From assembly GCF_009730915.1 (NCBI RefSeq), contig NC_052475.1:1178001-1242000 (forward strand): DNA of 64,000 nt. Direction: 5' to 3'. The notes under the pieces were generated by a model. That model was not told where the DNA came from. It did no database searches and worked only from the letters and a program-made list of their open reading frames with translations. Position 1 is the stretch's first letter, and every line of letters begins with the position of its first letter. The translations under genes and the position numbers were made by a program. Positions 60,555-64,000 of the stretch are shown here, in pieces. This stretch comes from Dioscorea cayenensis subsp. rotundata (Eukaryota > Streptophyta > Magnoliopsida > Dioscoreales > Dioscoreaceae).

Positions 60555-63283
60555 TATTTATATATAATATTAAATAATAAACACACATGATTTCAGTAAA
60601 CACTACTATATTTGGTGAGCTTAAACTTAATTTTATTTATTTATTTGTGTTTTTCTTATGTTGTGATTTTTTCCTTTTTAATTTGCTAATTTTTACTAAA
60701 TATTTGTGATATATCTAGTCTGTAAAATATAAATAATATTAATATAAAAGCTTCACCCATCATCCAATCCTATATCACAAACTTTCACAATGAAGCAAGC
60801 TTAATTTCAAAATAGAGAAAAAGAAACTTCAAGCACACAGTAAACATTAAATCCGTTCATATCCGTTAAAATTTAACTTTATTATTATTATTATTATTAA
60901 AAATTATTTTTTGAGAGTTTCATTACGTATATAAACTTTTTTCTATTCTTTGAGTTTTTTTTATACATAAAACTTGAACTCAAAATTATTTATTTAAAAA
61001 ATTAAACTTTTATCCTGTGGATCAATTTATTAACAAATAATAGTAATATTTATAGATAAAATTTTTATTTTTCATTCAAAAATGTTTGGTATGAACTCTA
61101 ATTAGATTATTATTAATCCTTTAACTCGATTACTCCTTCACCCTACATAAAGTGATGTTCAAACTCACATTTTGAATAAAAATATAAACATTTTATACAA
61201 AATTTAGTCCATCATCCAATTGTTATGACAAGCTTTCATCCTTATATAAAAAAAAAAAGGTTTGATTTGAAAATAAGAGAAAACAGAAATTCAAGCACAC
61301 CAAGGGCATTAAATCCATTCAAACCTTTAAAATGAAAACTCACTAAAAATAAGCAGAAGATGAATTCACAAAAAGAGAATCAAAATTTTAAAGCCATAAA
61401 AACAACAGCATTGGGACTTGAGAGAGATGTACAAAAGAGTGGACACAAAAAGTTAATATTGGACCCCATTTCTATGAGCTTTTTTTTTGTTTGCACTCCA
61501 TTCCCAATGCCCTCTCATTTTGACCTTTTTTTTTCCTTTTTCCTATTTTTTATTATTATGCATTTATTTTATTTTATTTTTTTGAATTTTCAAAAAATGA
61601 AGCTCATGGTCCTCTCTGTCTTTGTTTACTCCTCTCAAAGCAAGCTCAATCACTGTCACTCTGTTTTTAGAGAGGAAATGAGTTGCAGGTTCATTCAAAA
61701 CCATGAAAGAGATAAGAAAGAAAAGCTTGTCGGCTTTTGTTTCTTTTCTTTGTTGTTGTTGTTGTTCTTTTCTTCTTTCAAATTTATGGGGTTAATAAAG
61801 TGGGTTGGTGGATCACATTCTCTTTTATTATTTTTGTTTTATATAAATAAATCTTTCATGGAGTTTTTCATAGTTATATAAATATATATATGATTTTTTT
61901 TCACACTGTGAAATATTCTATTTAGTAATATTATTATTTTTTATTTTTTTTTAAATTCAATTATAATTTCTTAAATAAAAAATGGAATTAAAAATAAAAA
62001 TTTTGAGATAAAGTCATTGACCTAATAAAAATATAATTAAAAATAAAATTGTTAAAAAGTATTTTAAATTATTAAAGTATTGTTCATAAAAACCAAAGCA
62101 TAACTTAATAATTACTCACTTGCCATGTTTCTAAGGTACTAAATTTTTTATAAAAGATTCATGCACTAACTCGTTGGATAAAGTGATTTATTTCTATGAG
62201 GTTGATAAATCACTTTAACTAGTATATTTTATGTATCTATCTGTTAATTAACCAGTAACGTTTGTCTAATATTTTTTTTAAATCGGTTTGAAAAATCAAG
62301 GTAGGTAATTTTCTCCTAAAAAATTTCACATTGTTAATTTCATTTTCATCTTTTGCTTCTCTTTCATCTTTTGTCTTAACAGCAAATATTTGTCCTTTCT
62401 TTGAGAGTTTTCTGAACTCATATTCATTTCTTTCACTTTGCTAAAACCCCTTAAGCCTGTGTTCACTATTTAGACGGCAATGAGCCCAATCCCAAGTTAT
62501 TTAATTAATTCTATTGAAATACATCTAACAATTAAATATACAAAAGTATTAATATTAATAAAAAATATTATTTAAAAAAATAAATTTCGATTTTTTAAAT
62601 ATCGAATTTTGATGAGTGTTAACTAATTTAAAACTTACAAAATCCTTCCCTCTAATCAAACATATTAAAAAAATGTCTTTAATTTCACAATTTTATCTCT
62701 CAACCAAATATCAATAATATTTCTTCCTATATTTATTCTTTCTTTTTTGTTTCACTATTAATAAAATAAATATCAATTAAATTTAAATAATATGTCATAA
62801 TTTCAACTAATATTTTGGTAAAAAAATTCAATGATTTTTTATTTTGACAAATACAACAAGCATTGTCAAAAATATAGGCATGAGCTTAAAATTGAATGTC
62901 TAGTCTATGCGTCTTCACCTGTTGATGCAAGATGCGGATTATAAATCTGCACATTTAACAAGGGATCCTCGTTATTTATTGTGTTTAATATTTTTTAAAC
63001 TAGTGACTTTTAAAATGTGATGCAATAATACTTTTTACAATACTTTTTACAATGAGACTAATGCATTCAAACATTGTTTGTAACCTCATAAATTTTATAT
63101 ACAAATATAAAAATAAATAAGTTAAAATGAAACTTTCAAATAAAATTTATAAACTTATATTATTTATTATTTATTTTTTTTAAAAAAAGGGAAGAGAGAG
63201 AAGTGTGCATGGCACCAAGAGCTAAAGAACGAGTGCGTGGGAACAACCAATAAAAGGAGCGTGCACTTTGGAGACCATGCATA

Positions 63284-63298
63284 CGCCACGTGGCAGCT
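63284..63298. promoter_or_regulatory. G-box palindrome GCCACGTGGC
   Basis: The perfect palindrome GCCACGTGGC contains the G-box CACGTG used by bZIP and bHLH factors. It lies in a patch less AT-rich than its flanks, with no gene start within the window to serve. It may be part of the promoter of a gene beyond the right edge, or chance. Confidence 0.35.
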
Positions 63299-64000
63299 GG
63301 TGAGAGTTTGGTTTGACCAGATCGTATTGGTCAAACCTAATCAATTGATTCACTTCTGCTTCTGTCTCTGTCCAACCCTACATTGTTTTTTCCTTCATCA
63401 TATGCCCTTCTCCCTTTTTTATCTTAATAATTAATTAGTTATATATATATATATATATATGTATACAAATACAAAATTTCCCTTTTGTTTTATGTGACAA
63501 CTACTAACAACTGTTTGTATATTTTTTTTTTTGCTCATAAAATTTCCCTGATTTTTTTACTTATTTTTCAGTGGTTTATTTTATTTTTATTTTTTATTTT
63601 AATATTTTAATATTTTAATAGAATACTGAAAATACGATAATGATGGGTGAATACTGAAGGTAATGTGGGGGTGTAAATAAATATATATAAAGATTGCTCT
63701 CAGACACAAACTGTTATATGGACACATTCTGCAAAACTGGATTGATGAGTTCAACATGCGAAATTTGGATCATCAAAAGCTATATCTAAAACAGGCCTTT
63801 TATGTAATAAAACAGTTTTGGAGTACCAAACCGTAATTTAGACCTGGTTAAAGGACCAAAGAAGTGAGTCAGGCCAAAACTACCCAATTTAGGTTAGCCC
63901 GTCAAAGTTTGTTTTTGTTTTTTAAGGACTTAAATATAAGTAAAAACTCAAAAATAAAAGGATTTTTAATAAAAAAATTTCAATGACTAATAGAGTTGCA

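Larger units (their letters stand above)
58861..64000. other. Right-hand gene-free region
   Basis: Promoter of the DUF630/632 gene first, with a CGGCT pentamer repeat at about 59195-59222. From 59230 on, AT-rich DNA without a supported gene. A SINE lies at 60356-60541. The open frame at 61360-61881 is a low-complexity, T-rich frame and not coding. A GC-richer patch at 63190-63370 with GCCACGTGGCAGC might be a promoter element of a gene beyond the right edge. Confidence 0.5.

Noticed and set aside
61360-61881. 173-codon open frame in the right-hand region
   Set aside because: Dominated by phenylalanine and leucine from T-rich DNA, with no conserved motif and no exon-like borders.

Overview
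The window is nuclear DNA of a flowering plant. The genes have many short introns with GT..AG (one GC..AG) borders in AT-rich flanks, and the gene set is plant-specific: plastid SECA2, PAD4, the UV-B receptor UVR8, an amino acid permease (AAP), LRR receptor-like proteins and a DUF630/DUF632 (NRG2-type) protein. Intergenic DNA is very AT-rich, with many (TA)n and (TTA)n microsatellites and small non-autonomous transposons. I cannot resolve the species from sequence alone. There is no operon structure.

Layout. 1-11436 (+): SECA2, entering from the left edge, with 30 exons visible and a 758-bp MITE-like insertion in one intron. 13326-16153 (+): PAD4, four exons. 16861-19634 (+): UVR8, twelve exons. 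22677-24507 (+): AAP-type amino acid permease, five exons, one behind a GC donor. 24508-29877: about 5.4 kb without a gene, holding microsatellites, a MITE and a possible LINE tail. 29878-30441 (-): small two-helix membrane protein with a glycine-rich tail. 31898-34897 (-): LRR receptor-like pseudokinase of the At2g41820/PXC3 type. 36744-38690 (-): its tandem copy, which stops just after the transmembrane helix. 39525-40942 (-): tentative small spliced gene that I do not recognise. 42333-42794 (+): small acidic plant protein of unknown function. 44369-44652 (-): CMC4, a twin CX9C mitochondrial protein. 45526-47682 (-): hotdog-fold thioesterase. 48629-52412 (-): ER protein disulfide isomerase ending in KDEL. 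54598-58860 (-): DUF630/DUF632 protein with an N-myristoylation signal. 58861-64000: no gene seen, but a clear SINE with target-site duplications.

The genes act in unrelated pathways: plastid thylakoid or envelope protein export, immunity, UV-B signalling, amino acid transport, receptor signalling, mitochondrial intermembrane-space biogenesis, acyl-CoA hydrolysis, ER folding and nitrate or membrane-associated signalling. The neighbourhood looks like ordinary plant gene order, not a functional cluster. I found no convincing new biological system. The best leads are the pseudokinase pair (one copy reduced to a receptor-like protein without a kinase), PAD4 with a substituted catalytic histidine position, the insertions with clean target-site duplications, and the unrecognised small spliced gene.

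Exon borders were placed by hand from splice sites, reading-frame continuity and remembered family sequences. The summed coding length is a multiple of three for every spliced model except the tentative gene at 39525-40942, where exon 1 is uncertain.
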